DNA of 64,000 nt, from NCBI GenBank assembly GCA_963837735.1, contig CAWIOM010000011.1:160686-224685 (forward strand), given 5' to 3'. The stretch is from VRUE01 sp963837735. GTDB lineage: Bacteria > Actinomycetota > Thermoleophilia > Solirubrobacterales > 70-9. The number at the start of each line of letters is the position of its first letter. Position 1 is the first letter of the stretch. Below, piece after piece: positions 35,355 to 42,978 of the stretch. Below the pieces are notes generated by a model. The model was not told where the DNA came from and made no database searches. It saw nothing but the letters and a program-made list of their open reading frames with translations. The position numbers and the translations under genes are program-made.

Positions 35355-35392
35355 GTGGCTACTTTTGCCCCCATGCGGGACAAAGGAGCCAC
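35355..35392 (-). terminator. Structured hairpin between menC and menD (family 2)
   Basis: On the minus strand GTGGCT ... AGCCAC encloses CTTTGTCCCGCAT and GGGGGCAAAAG. The inner part matches the post-gatB hairpin (20568-20610) while the outer 6-bp stem is different. It starts 6 nt after the menC stop, the same spacing as after gatB, and ends 3 nt before the menD ATG. Confidence 0.6.
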
Positions 35393-35398
35393 GCCAGG

Positions 35399-36469
35399 CT
35401 AAAGCCGGTGGGCCTCCAGCGCCGCCTCGTCTATCTCGACGCCGAGCCCGGGGCCGGGAGGGGGGTGGAGGTAGCCGTCCAGCAGCTCGCACTCGACCGA
35501 GGCGATCGTCGACGCGAAAAGCCGTTGGGTGGCGAGACCGTGCGAGCGCTCTCCGGCGGCCGGCCACGGAAGGGGACCGAGCTTGGCGGCGAGCCGGGCC
35601 GCGGCCGCGATCCCGACAGGGCCGTCGAGGGCGCTGGAGGCGTAGGCGGGAAGATTGCCGGCGATCCGCAGGGCGCGGAAAAGACCGCCGACCTTGGCGA
35701 GCTTTATGCCGGTGAGCCGGAAGGCGCCGGTGCGCGCGGCGCGCAGGGCGTCCTCGGGGGTCTCGACGCTCTCGTCGCCGGCGAGTGGGATCGACGTATG
35801 GGGGGCGAGCTCGGCCGCCCGCTCCATGGTCGCCACCGGTTGCTCGGCCAGCTGGATCCCGAACGGCTCGATCTCCGCAAGGACCGCGCTCGCCGTCTCC
35901 AGGTCCCACGACGCGTTGGCGTCCACCCTGATCTGCGCCTCCGGGCCGAGCGCCTCGCGCACTGCCCGCACCTGCTCGGCGTCGTGCCCGGCGCCGAGCT
36001 TGAGCTTGAACGTCGTGTAGCCCTCCGCCTGCCAGCTCAGCGCGTCCTCCGCCACCGCGGCCGGCTCGCCCGCGATCAGGGTCGCGTTGCAGGGGACCGG
36101 CGCCGGGGGTGGGCCCGCGCCGACCTGGCGCTCGCCGAGATCGAGCAGTGCCGTCAGCGCCGCGCAACGGGCCGGCGGAGACATCTCGAGCTTGGACGGC
36201 AGGCGCGCCGCCTCGCCGACGCTGCCCGCCTCGACCGCCGCGGAGAGCACGGAGCCTCTGATCAGGCCCTCGATCTCCGCGACGACCTGGGTCAGCGACG
36301 CGCCCCCTCGCAGCGAGAGCGGGACCGCTTCGCCGAGGCCGATGACGCCGTCCTCCGAGCGCAGTCGCAGCAGCACCATCTCTCGCCGCTCCAGCGAACC
36401 GCGCGCCGTGACGTAGGGCCCGCGGAAGGGGAGCGCGTAAGGGATTACCTCGGCCGCGGCGAGTCGCAC
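35399..36469 (-). CDS. menC: o-Succinylbenzoate synthase
   Basis: Enolase-superfamily dehydratase, 356 residues. Capping domain then barrel with YTTFKLKLGAG (KxK base), RVDANASWD, EQPVATM, LAGDESV metal ligands and TGIKLAKVGGL (second Lys). Sequence alone could also suit a dipeptide epimerase or N-acylamino-acid racemase, but its place between menA and menD makes MenC the best call. GTG 36469 start. Confidence 0.88.
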   Translation of the reverse strand: MRLAAAEVIPYALPFRGPYVTARGSLERREMVLLRLRSEDGVIGLGEAVPLSLRGGASLTQVVAEIEGLIRGSVLSAAVEAGSVGEAARLPSKLEMSPPARCAALTALLDLGERQVGAGPPPAPVPCNATLIAGEPAAVAEDALSWQAEGYTTFKLKLGAGHDAEQVRAVREALGPEAQIRVDANASWDLETASAVLAEIEPFGIQLAEQPVATMERAAELAPHTSIPLAGDESVETPEDALRAARTGAFRLTGIKLAKVGGLFRALRIAGNLPAYASSALDGPVGIAAAARLAAKLGPLPWPAAGERSHGLATQRLFASTIASVECELLDGYLHPPPGPGLGVEIDEAALEAHRL

Positions 36470-36505
36470 GCCCCTAGCCTCGCAGGCGCAGCTGGGGGCG
36501 GGCGC

Positions 36506-37387
36506 TCAACTCGCCAGCAGCAGCCCGGCGGAGACGAGCAGGCTGAAGGCGCCGAGCAGGGCGCCGGTGCCCGCGAGGGCGCCGTTGAGGGAGGGGCCGT
36601 CGGTGCGGTTCGTAACCGCCCGCATCGGCCCCACCGCCAGTGGCAGCGAGAGCAGGGCGATCAGGGGCAGGGGGCTGGCTTCTCCGGCGAGCAGGGCGAT
36701 CGGCAGAACGACGAAGGCGCCGAGCACCAGGCCGCGGTAGAGGACGATCGCGTTGTGCCGCCCCATCCGCACGGCCAGCGACATCTTGCCGGCCCGCCGG
36801 TCGGTCTCCATGTCGCGGACGTTGTTGACGACGAGGATCGCCGTCGCCAGGAAGCCGACCGCGATCGAGAGGCCCAGCGGCAGCGCGTCGAGCTCCTCGA
36901 GCTGCACGAAGTAGGAGCCGTTGACGGCAACCAGGCCGAAGAAGAGGAAGACAAAGACCTCGCCGAGGCCTGCGTATCCGTAGGGGCGCGGGCCGCCGGT
37001 GTAGAGGACGCCGGCGGCGATCGAGAAGGCGCCGATGACGATGATCACGACGCCCGCCACCGTGGCCAGGTAGACGCCGCAGGCGACGGCAACCGCGAAG
37101 GCGACCCAGGTCGCTCTGAGCACTCGCTGCGGCGTCACCAGGCCAGCCGAGGTGACGCGCACCGGCCCCAAGCGGTCGGCGGTGTCGGCGCCCCGCTTCG
37201 CGTCGGAGTAGTCGTTGGCGAGATTGGTCCCGATCTGGATGAAGATCGAGCCGACCAAGGCGGCGACGAAGGCGCCGACCCGGGGCAGGCTTCCGTACCA
37301 GTAGACAGCCGCCGCGGTTCCGACCAGGACCGGCGCGATCGCCGCCGGCAGCGTCCGCGGCCTCGCCGCCATCACCCAAATTCTCAT
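36506..37387 (-). CDS. menA: 1,4-Dihydroxy-2-naphthoate polyprenyltransferase
   Basis: UbiA-family membrane prenyltransferase forming demethylmenaquinone; 293 residues, eight to nine membrane helices. Asp-rich prenyl-diphosphate site NLANDYSDAKRGADTADRLGP and the second DMETDRRAGKMSLAV are present; VTSAGLVTPQRVL follows as in MenA. ATG 37387 has GGAGGAGGTGG about 11 bases upstream, and a hairpin can mask that site. Confidence 0.94.
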   Translation of the reverse strand: MRIWVMAARPRTLPAAIAPVLVGTAAAVYWYGSLPRVGAFVAALVGSIFIQIGTNLANDYSDAKRGADTADRLGPVRVTSAGLVTPQRVLRATWVAFAVAVACGVYLATVAGVVIIVIGAFSIAAGVLYTGGPRPYGYAGLGEVFVFLFFGLVAVNGSYFVQLEELDALPLGLSIAVGFLATAILVVNNVRDMETDRRAGKMSLAVRMGRHNAIVLYRGLVLGAFVVLPIALLAGEASPLPLIALLSLPLAVGPMRAVTNRTDGPSLNGALAGTGALLGAFSLLVSAGLLLAS

Positions 37388-37490
37388 ATGAACCGCCACC
37401 TCCTCCGCTTCGCGTCCGGGGGTGGCGGCAGAGCGCCATATCGGCGACGCTCGCAAAGGAATCAGATATGGATGCTCGCTCTTCGGTGCT
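37388..37490 (-). promoter_or_regulatory. menA leader with masked RBS and TCCATATCTGATTCC motif
   Basis: Read on the minus strand: a GAGCGA patch, the 15-mer TCCATATCTGATTCC (37458-37472), a CCATATC/GATATGG inverted repeat, then a CCACC...GGTGG hairpin covering the GGAGGAGGTGG ribosome binding site. The 15-mer recurs before leuB (53277-53291). Confidence 0.45.
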
Positions 37491-38567
37491 TCAGAGGGGG
37501 TCCCGATAGGTCACTGCGGACGGGGCCCCAACTGGCTGACCCACTGGGTTCGACTCCTCCAAGTTCCTGGCCGCCGGGACCCTTGACGGGGCGTGGGTAG
37601 GGGGTGAAGCGTCTTGTACTTTTTCGCCGCTGCGCTCTCGGACGGCCGGGGTGCGATCCGCGAAAAAGTTAAGCGAAACCCCCTGCCCACGCCCCGCACC
37701 GCATGGCCGCCTCGGGAACTTGGAGAAGTCGGGCTGCCGCTTCTCCTTGAACGCCTCGCGCCCCTCGGCGGCCTCCTCGCTGCCGTAGAAGAGCAGGTTG
37801 GTGTCGTGGGCCAGCTGCTGGATCCCGGCGTAGCCGTCCTCGTGGGCGTTGAAGCTGGCCTTGACCAGGCGCAGCGCAAAGGGAGAGAGGGCGAGCATGT
37901 CCCGACACCAGGCGACCGTCTCCCGCTCGAGCTCATCGAGGGGGACCACCGCGTTGACGAGGCCCATCTCCAGCGCCTCGTGGGCGTCGTACTGGCGGCA
38001 GAGCAGCCAGAACTCCTTCGCCTTCTTGGTTCCGACCAGGTCGCGCAGGAGGGAGACGCCGAAGCCGCCGTCCCAGGAGCCGACCCGCGGTCCGGTCTGC
38101 CCGAAGCGAGCGTTGTCGGCCGCGATCGTCAGGTCGCAGCAGACGTGGAGAATGTGGCCGCCGCCGATCGCGTAGCCGGCGACCATCGCCACCACCGGCT
38201 TCGGCAGCCGCCTCATCTGCACCTGCAGGTCGGTGACGTGGAAGCGGCCGATGGCGGCGCCCTCGGCGACGTAACCGGTGTCGCCGCGGACGTTCTGGTC
38301 ACCGCCGGAGCAGAACGCCTTCTGGCCCTCGCCGGTGAGGACGATCACACCCACCTCGGTGTCCTCGCGGGAGGACTCGAGTGCCGCGGAGATCTCGACA
38401 AGCGTCTGCGGGCGGAAGGCGTTGTGGACCTCGGGCCGGTCGATCGTGATCTTCGCGATCCCGCCGGCCGTCTCGTGACGGATGTCCTCGTACTCTCCGG
38501 CGGGGCTCCACTCGACCGGCGCGTACAGTTCCTCCTCGGGTGGGGCGTCCTTGTGTCGTTGCGGCAT
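37491..38567 (-). CDS. menB: 1,4-Dihydroxy-2-naphthoyl-CoA synthase with anomalous C-terminal extension
   Basis: Crotonase-fold ring-closing enzyme. Residues 1-~290 are a textbook MenB: VHNAFRPQTLVEI, GQKAFCSGGDQNVRG, GAAIGRFHVTDLQVQMRRLPK, GGHILHVCCDLTIAADNARFGQTGPRVGSWDGGFG and ending FPRRP, the usual terminus. As read it continues about 65 residues through two large hairpins to 37491, which is unlike the family; a stop has probably been lost near 37700, by mutation or sequence error. ATG 38567 follows a minus-strand TATCGT box with seven bases between. Divergent from menE. Confidence 0.92.
   Translation of the reverse strand: MPQRHKDAPPEEELYAPVEWSPAGEYEDIRHETAGGIAKITIDRPEVHNAFRPQTLVEISAALESSREDTEVGVIVLTGEGQKAFCSGGDQNVRGDTGYVAEGAAIGRFHVTDLQVQMRRLPKPVVAMVAGYAIGGGHILHVCCDLTIAADNARFGQTGPRVGSWDGGFGVSLLRDLVGTKKAKEFWLLCRQYDAHEALEMGLVNAVVPLDELERETVAWCRDMLALSPFALRLVKASFNAHEDGYAGIQQLAHDTNLLFYGSEEAAEGREAFKEKRQPDFSKFPRRPCGAGRGQGVSLNFFADRTPAVRERSGEKVQDASPPTHAPSRVPAARNLEESNPVGQPVGAPSAVTYRDPL
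37498..37582. repeat. Intercistronic stem GGGTCCCG/CGGGACCC between menB and menA
   Basis: 8-bp closing stem (37498-37505 with 37575-37582) around GC-rich inner hairpins such as CCCACTGGG. A GGGTTCGACTCC stretch looks like a tRNA T-arm but no cloverleaf can be drawn. Confidence 0.4.
37588..37695. repeat. Large imperfect hairpin downstream of the MenB core
   Basis: Arms 37588-37627 and 37660-37695 pair in three blocks (10, 7 and 10 bp: GGGGCGTGGG, AGGGGGT, ACTTTTTCGC with their complements) around a 32-nt loop. It starts right after the normal MenB terminus and is translated in the extended reading frame. Confidence 0.65.
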
Positions 38568-38574
38568 GATGCGC

Positions 38575-38580
38575 ACGATA
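38575..38580 (-). promoter_or_regulatory. -10 box TATCGT for menB
   Basis: Minus-strand TATCGT seven bases before ATG 38567; supports that start over the in-frame ATG at 38615. Confidence 0.5.
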
Positions 38581-38613
38581 GCCAGGGACACCCGGCCCGC
38601 GCCTGGATCATCC

Positions 38614-39939
38614 ATGAAACTCGACGACTGGCTCTCCCAGAGATCGCAGAGCTGCCCCGACCGGGCGGCCCTCGTCGCCGACGGCTCGGAGGTCAGCTAC
38701 GCGGAGCTCGAGGCCGAGGCGACCTGGGTCGCGCGGCGGCTCGCCGCACACGGCGTCCGGCGCGGATCGACCGCCGCCCTCACCATGCACCCGCGCCGCG
38801 AGCAGGTGGTCCTCGTCCACGCGCTGATGAAGCTGGGGGCGACGGTGCTGCCGCTGGCGCCCCAGATGACCGCCGCCGAGCACGCCGCGATCATCGCCGC
38901 AGAGGAGGCCGACGTCGACCTGGTCGAGCCCGGCGAGCTGACCCAGACCGAGGCCGACCTGCCGCTGCTCGGCGAGCACGACATGGACGACATCGCCTGC
39001 CGGGTGCTGACCAGCGGCAGCTCCGGCTCGCCGCACCCGGTCGGGCTCACCTACGGGAACTTCCTTTGGAGCGCGGTCGGCTCCGCCTTCAACATCGGCG
39101 TCTCGCCGACCGACCGCTGGCTCTGCTGCCTGCCGCTCAGCCACATCTCCGGGCTGGGGATCGTGATGCGCTCGGTGATCTACGGAACGACCGCCGTGAT
39201 CCACGACGGGTTCGACGCCGACCGCGTCATCGCCGCGCTCGAGGAGGACGACATAAGCGTCCTCTCATTGGTGACGACGACCCTGGTCCGCCTGCTCGAC
39301 GCCGGCGCCGACCTCTCCGGGCCGCGCGCGATCCTGATCGGCGGCGGCCCGGTCCCCAAGGAGCCGCTCGAAGAGGCGATCGGGGCCGGCGCCACCGTCG
39401 TCCAGACCTACGGTCTCACCGAGGCCTGCTCGCAGGTGACGACGCTCTCCCTCGCCGATGCGAGGCGGAGGCTCGGCTCCGCCGGGCGGCCGCTGCTCAC
39501 AACCCACCTGCGGATCAAGGACGGCGAGATCCTCGTCCAGGGGCCGACCGTCTCGGCCGAACGGATCGACGACGACGGCTGGCTGCACACCGGCGACCTC
39601 GGACGCATCGACGAGGAGGGCTTCCTCTACGTCGAGGACCGCATGGACGACATGATCGTCAGCGGCGGCGAGAACGTGGTCCCCGCCGAAGTCGAGCAGG
39701 TGCTGCTCCGACACCCGGAGGTGGCGGACGCCGCCGTCGTCGGCCGCGAGGACCCGGAGTGGCAGCAGGCCGTGACCGCGATCGTCGTCCTCGAAGACGG
39801 CTCTTCGGCGACGCCGGACGAGCTGCGCCGCCACTGCGCCGAGTCGCTGGCGGGCTTCAAGGTTCCGAAGCGGGTCGAGCTCGCGGCGGCGCTGCCGCGC
39901 ACGCCCTCGGGCAAGCTGATGCGACGGGCGCTCCGCTAG
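38614..39939 (+). CDS. menE: o-Succinylbenzoate-CoA ligase
   Basis: ANL-superfamily acyl-CoA synthetase, 441 residues (short, as MenE usually is). VLTSGSSGSPHPVGLTYGN is the P-loop but lacks the usual Lys; CLPLSHISGLG, QTYGLTEACSQVTTL, GWLHTGDLGRIDEEGFLYVEDRMDDMIVSGGENVVPAEVE and PRTPSGKLMRRAL (C-terminal catalytic Lys) are clear. Divergent from menB, which supports MenE rather than another acyl-CoA ligase. Confidence 0.93.
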   Translation: MKLDDWLSQRSQSCPDRAALVADGSEVSYAELEAEATWVARRLAAHGVRRGSTAALTMHPRREQVVLVHALMKLGATVLPLAPQMTAAEHAAIIAAEEADVDLVEPGELTQTEADLPLLGEHDMDDIACRVLTSGSSGSPHPVGLTYGNFLWSAVGSAFNIGVSPTDRWLCCLPLSHISGLGIVMRSVIYGTTAVIHDGFDADRVIAALEEDDISVLSLVTTTLVRLLDAGADLSGPRAILIGGGPVPKEPLEEAIGAGATVVQTYGLTEACSQVTTLSLADARRRLGSAGRPLLTTHLRIKDGEILVQGPTVSAERIDDDGWLHTGDLGRIDEEGFLYVEDRMDDMIVSGGENVVPAEVEQVLLRHPEVADAAVVGREDPEWQQAVTAIVVLEDGSSATPDELRRHCAESLAGFKVPKRVELAAALPRTPSGKLMRRALR

Positions 39940-39942
39940 CCT
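39937..39942 (+). promoter_or_regulatory. -10 box TAGCCT for ilvC
   Basis: Seven bases before ATG 39950; overlaps the menE stop. Leaderless. Confidence 0.55.
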
Positions 39943-39949
39943 CCCGGCC

Positions 39950-40954
39950 ATGCGCACAGACGACATCTTCTACGACAAGGACGCCGACCTCTCGAAGCTC
40001 GAGGGGAAGACCGTCGCCATCCTCGGCTACGGCTCCCAGGGCCACGCCCACGCCCTCAACCTCAAGGACTCGGGGATCGACGTCGTGGTCGGCCTGCGCT
40101 CCGACTCGAGCAGCCGCGCCAAGGCCGAAGAGGCCGGCCTCGAGGTCCTCGACATCGCCGATGCGGCGAGCAGGGGGGACGTCGTCATGATCCTCCTCCC
40201 CGACGAGAAACAGGCCGAGATCTGGAACGCCGAGATCGCCGACGGGATCGCGCCCGGCAACCTGCTGCTCTTCGCGCACGGCTTCGCGATCCACTTCGAG
40301 CAGATCCTGCCGCCACCCGGTGTCGACGTCGGCATGGTCGCGCCCAAGGGCCCCGGCCACCTGGTCCGCCGCCAGTACGAGGAAGGGCACGGCGTGCCCT
40401 GTCTGATGGCGGTCCATCAGGACGCCACGGGCGAGGCCCACGACCTCGTCCTCGCCTACGCGTCGGGGATCGGCGGCGGCCGCGCCGCGGTGATCGAGAC
40501 GACGATGAAAGACGAGTGCGAGACCGACCTCTTCGGCGAGCAGGCCGTGCTCTGCGGTGGCGCCTCGGAGCTGGTCCGGGCGGGCTTCGAGACCCTCGTC
40601 GAGGCTGGGTACGACCCTCGCCTCGCCTACTTCGAGTGCCTGCACGAGCTGAAGCTGATCGCCGACCTGATGTACGAGAAGGGGATTCAGGGCATGCGCT
40701 ACTCGATCTCCAACACGGCCGAGTACGGCGACATGACCCGCGGCAAACGGGTCATCGGCGACGAGTCCCGGGCGGCGATGAAGAAGATCCTCGAGGAAAT
40801 CCAGTCGGGCGACTTCGCCAAGGAGTGGATCGCCGAGAACCGCGCCGGCGGCGAGAACCTCTCGCGGATGCGAGAGGAAGGCGCCGGCCACCAGGTCGAG
40901 GAGGTCGGCAAGGACCTTCGCGACATGATGCCGTGGATCGACCAGGAGTTCTAG
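39950..40954 (+). CDS. ilvC: Ketol-acid reductoisomerase (class I)
   Basis: NADPH enzyme converting acetolactate/acetohydroxybutyrate; 334 residues, class I length. AILGYGSQGHAHALNLKDSG (Rossmann), LRSDSSSRAKAEEAG (phosphate-binding), MVAPKGPGHLVRRQYEEGHGVP, and the C-terminal knot with KDECETDLFGEQAVLCGG and the metal ligand ECLHELKLIADLMYEKG. Followed within 6 nt by structured repeat C. Confidence 0.97.
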   Translation: MRTDDIFYDKDADLSKLEGKTVAILGYGSQGHAHALNLKDSGIDVVVGLRSDSSSRAKAEEAGLEVLDIADAASRGDVVMILLPDEKQAEIWNAEIADGIAPGNLLLFAHGFAIHFEQILPPPGVDVGMVAPKGPGHLVRRQYEEGHGVPCLMAVHQDATGEAHDLVLAYASGIGGGRAAVIETTMKDECETDLFGEQAVLCGGASELVRAGFETLVEAGYDPRLAYFECLHELKLIADLMYEKGIQGMRYSISNTAEYGDMTRGKRVIGDESRAAMKKILEEIQSGDFAKEWIAENRAGGENLSRMREEGAGHQVEEVGKDLRDMMPWIDQEF

Positions 40955-40960
40955 GTCGCT

Positions 40961-41103
40961 GGCGGGGTGGGGGAGCGGCGGCAGGCCCTCTCCGGGAATT
41001 GGGGGAAGCCGCCTGCGGCGGCTTCCAATCGTGAGCGCGGCTGACGCCGCGCGACCTCAGATTGCATATCGCGCCTTCGGCACATTCCCAGGCCCCACCG
41101 CCC
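40961..41103 (+). repeat. Structured 3'-UTR repeat, copy C (sense to ilvC)
   Basis: Starts 6 nt after the ilvC stop. Outer arms pair more loosely than in the other copies (GGCGG..TGGGG with CCCCACCGCC, plus GGGAAT/ATTCCC) because of a ~22-nt insertion in the left arm. Inner hairpins: 10-bp GGAAGCCGCC/GGCGGCTTCC (41004-41026) and GCGCGGC/GCCGCGC (41035-41052). Core 41060-41087 is identical over 28 bp to copies A and D. Confidence 0.82.
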
Positions 41104-41220
41104 GTCCTCGCGAGCCGCCGCTCTCAGCAACCGGCCGCGTCGCAAGCTTCTGAGCTGGGTCTCTCTCAAGCTTTCCGAAGCGGCGACCTCGCTCCTCCCG
41201 TCGCCTACACCGTGTGGGGA
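41104..41220. other. Spacer between repeats C and D
   Basis: About 117 bp without coding potential or recognisable signal; equivalent in place to the A-B spacer at 3773-3910, with no sequence similarity that I can see. Confidence 0.45.
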
Positions 41221-41358
41221 GGGAGGCCGGTTGGTCTGCGGGGGAATGTGCCGAAGGCGCGATATGCAATCTGTCTTCTGCGCGGCGCAGCCGCGCACTC
41301 ACATCGAACCTGCCAAAGGCAGGTTCGCCCAATTCCCCCGCAGACCGACCGGCCTCCT
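41221..41358 (-). repeat. Structured 3'-UTR repeat, copy D (sense to the cupin gene)
   Basis: Ends 11 nt from the cupin stop. Outer arms 41223-41247 and 41332-41356 pair at 24 of 25 positions, the best stem of the family. Inner hairpins GCGCGGC/GCCGCGC (41280-41296) and CGAACCTGCC/GGCAGGTTCG (41305-41327). The core (41244-41274, minus strand) is identical to copy A over 31 bp. Confidence 0.85.
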
Positions 41359-41369
41359 AGCTCACCCGC

Positions 41370-41801
41370 CTAAGCGCCGGGAGGGGCGTCGTCGCCGAAG
41401 CGGGAGACCTCGTCCTCGGGCAGGGCGCCGTCGCGGCCGACGTAGCCGTCCTTGCCGCCGACGACGAGATAGACCGCGTCCTCGGAGTCGCTGAGGTTGC
41501 GGATCTTGCGGACCGTGGGAGCGTCGACCCAGGCGCAGCCGCCGGGCGCCAGCTCGTGCTCGGTGCCGTCGTCGAAGACGATCGCGATCCTGCCGCTGTG
41601 GCAGAAGTAGAGCTCCTCCTGCTTCTCGTGCAGGTGGCGGCCGGTCTCGTAGGAGGGCGGGATGACGATCCCGTTGACGCCGAAGGCGGTCACGCCGAGG
41701 GTCTTGCGGACCTTCCGAAAGCCGTAGCCCTCGCCCATGTCGTTGAGATTCGCGACGGCATAGCCGTCGCCCGTCGCGGTTGCCTCAGGCGTGTCGCTCA
41801 T
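41370..41801 (-). CDS. Cupin-domain protein
   Basis: 143 residues with one double-stranded beta-helix: GRHLHEKQEELYFCHSGRIAIVFDDGTEHELAPGGCAWV carries the HxH...E...H-type metal site in part, followed by RKIRNLSDSEDAVYLVVGG. Function not assignable. ATG 41801 follows a minus-strand TAGGCT box with seven bases between. Divergent from serC; their -10 boxes are 6 bp apart. Confidence 0.85.
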   Translation of the reverse strand: MSDTPEATATGDGYAVANLNDMGEGYGFRKVRKTLGVTAFGVNGIVIPPSYETGRHLHEKQEELYFCHSGRIAIVFDDGTEHELAPGGCAWVDAPTVRKIRNLSDSEDAVYLVVGGKDGYVGRDGALPEDEVSRFGDDAPPGA

Positions 41802-41808
41802 GCCGGTC

Positions 41809-41814
41809 AGCCTA
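41809..41814 (-). promoter_or_regulatory. -10 box TAGGCT for the cupin gene
   Basis: Minus strand, seven bases before ATG 41801. Confidence 0.5.
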
Positions 41815-41819
41815 GTCAA

Positions 41820-41825
41820 TAACCT
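41820..41825 (+). promoter_or_regulatory. -10 box TAACCT for serC
   Basis: Ten bases before ATG 41836. Only 5 bp separate it from the opposing cupin box, so the two promoters should interfere. Confidence 0.4.
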
Positions 41826-41835
41826 GTCGCCTCCG

Positions 41836-42978
41836 ATGACCGCAAATCTCACCGACACGAGGATCCCCGCCGAGCTCAAGCCCGAGGACGGGCGCTTTGG
41901 CTGCGGGCCCTCGAAGGTCCGCCCGGAGGCGCTGGCCAAGGTCGGCGAGAGCGCGGCGCTGATGGGGACATCGCACCGCCAGAAGCCGGTCAAGGACCTG
42001 GTCGGCCGCATCCGCACGGGCGTCGGCGAGCTCCTCGGCCTGCCCGACGGCTACGAGGTCGCGCTCGGCAACGGCGGCACGACCGCCTTCTGGGACGCAG
42101 CCGCCGCCTGGCTGGTGCGCGACCGCGCCCTGCACCTCGTCTACGGCGAGTTCTCCCAGAAGTTCGCCAAGGTGACGAAGGGCGCGCCTTTCATCGCCGA
42201 GTCGAACTGGGTTGAGACCGAGCCGGGCGACGCACCCGAGCCGGTTGCCGGGGCCGACGCCGACGTGATCGCCTGGGCCCACAACGAGACCTCGACCGGG
42301 GTGATGGTCGGCGTGCGGCGCCCGGCCGGCTCGGAGGGAGCCCTCGTCCTCGTCGACGCGACCTCGGGCGCCGGCGGCCTGCCCCTCGACGCCTCCCAGG
42401 CCGACGCCTACTACTTCGCCCCGCAGAAGGGGTTCGCCTCCGACGGCGGCCTCTGGCTGGCCGCGCTGAGCCCGGCGGCGATCGCCAGGATCGAGGAGCT
42501 CGACGGCGCCGAAGGCCGCTGGCAGCCGGGCTTCCTCTCCCTGCAGACCGCCCTCGAGAACTCGCGTAAGGACCAGACCTACAACACACCCGCCGTCGCG
42601 ACCCTGATCCTGCTCGCCGAGCAGGTCGAGTGGATGCTCGGCGGCGGCGGGCTCGAGTGGTGCGTGGAGCGCACCGGCGCCTCCTCCTCGCACCTCTACG
42701 GGTGGGCGGAAGGGGCTGACTTCGCCTCGCCCTTCGTCGCCGACCCCGCCAAGCGCTCGCTGGTCGTCGGCACGATCGACTTCGACGACTCGGTCGACGC
42801 CGCGGCCCTCGCGGCGACGCTGCGAGCCAACGGGATCGTCGACACCGAGCCCTACCGCAAGCTCGGTCGCAACCAGCTCCGGATCGGGATGTTCCCCGCG
42901 GTCGAGCCCGCCGACGTCGAGGCGCTCACCGCCTGCATCGACTGGGTGATCGAGAACGACCCCGGAGTCGCCCGGTGA
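41836..42978 (+). CDS. serC: Phosphoserine aminotransferase
   Basis: PLP enzyme of serine synthesis, actinobacterial type, 380 residues. FGCGPSKVRPEAL, GTSHRQKPVKDLV, GNGGTTAFWDAA, DATSGAGGLPLD and the PLP Lys in YYFAPQKGFASDGG. The in-frame ATGs further upstream would overlap the cupin promoter; ATG 41836 fits the family N-terminus. Coupled to serA (GTGA overlap). Confidence 0.95.
   Translation: MTANLTDTRIPAELKPEDGRFGCGPSKVRPEALAKVGESAALMGTSHRQKPVKDLVGRIRTGVGELLGLPDGYEVALGNGGTTAFWDAAAAWLVRDRALHLVYGEFSQKFAKVTKGAPFIAESNWVETEPGDAPEPVAGADADVIAWAHNETSTGVMVGVRRPAGSEGALVLVDATSGAGGLPLDASQADAYYFAPQKGFASDGGLWLAALSPAAIARIEELDGAEGRWQPGFLSLQTALENSRKDQTYNTPAVATLILLAEQVEWMLGGGGLEWCVERTGASSSHLYGWAEGADFASPFVADPAKRSLVVGTIDFDDSVDAAALAATLRANGIVDTEPYRKLGRNQLRIGMFPAVEPADVEALTACIDWVIENDPGVAR

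Noticed and set aside
35399..36469. Dipeptide epimerase instead of MenC
   Set aside because: The enolase-superfamily motifs alone would allow it, but it sits between menA and menD.
37540..37560. GGGTTCGACTCC resembling a tRNA T-arm
   Set aside because: No acceptor, D or anticodon arms can be placed around it with the right spacing; it belongs to a different stem (37498-37582).
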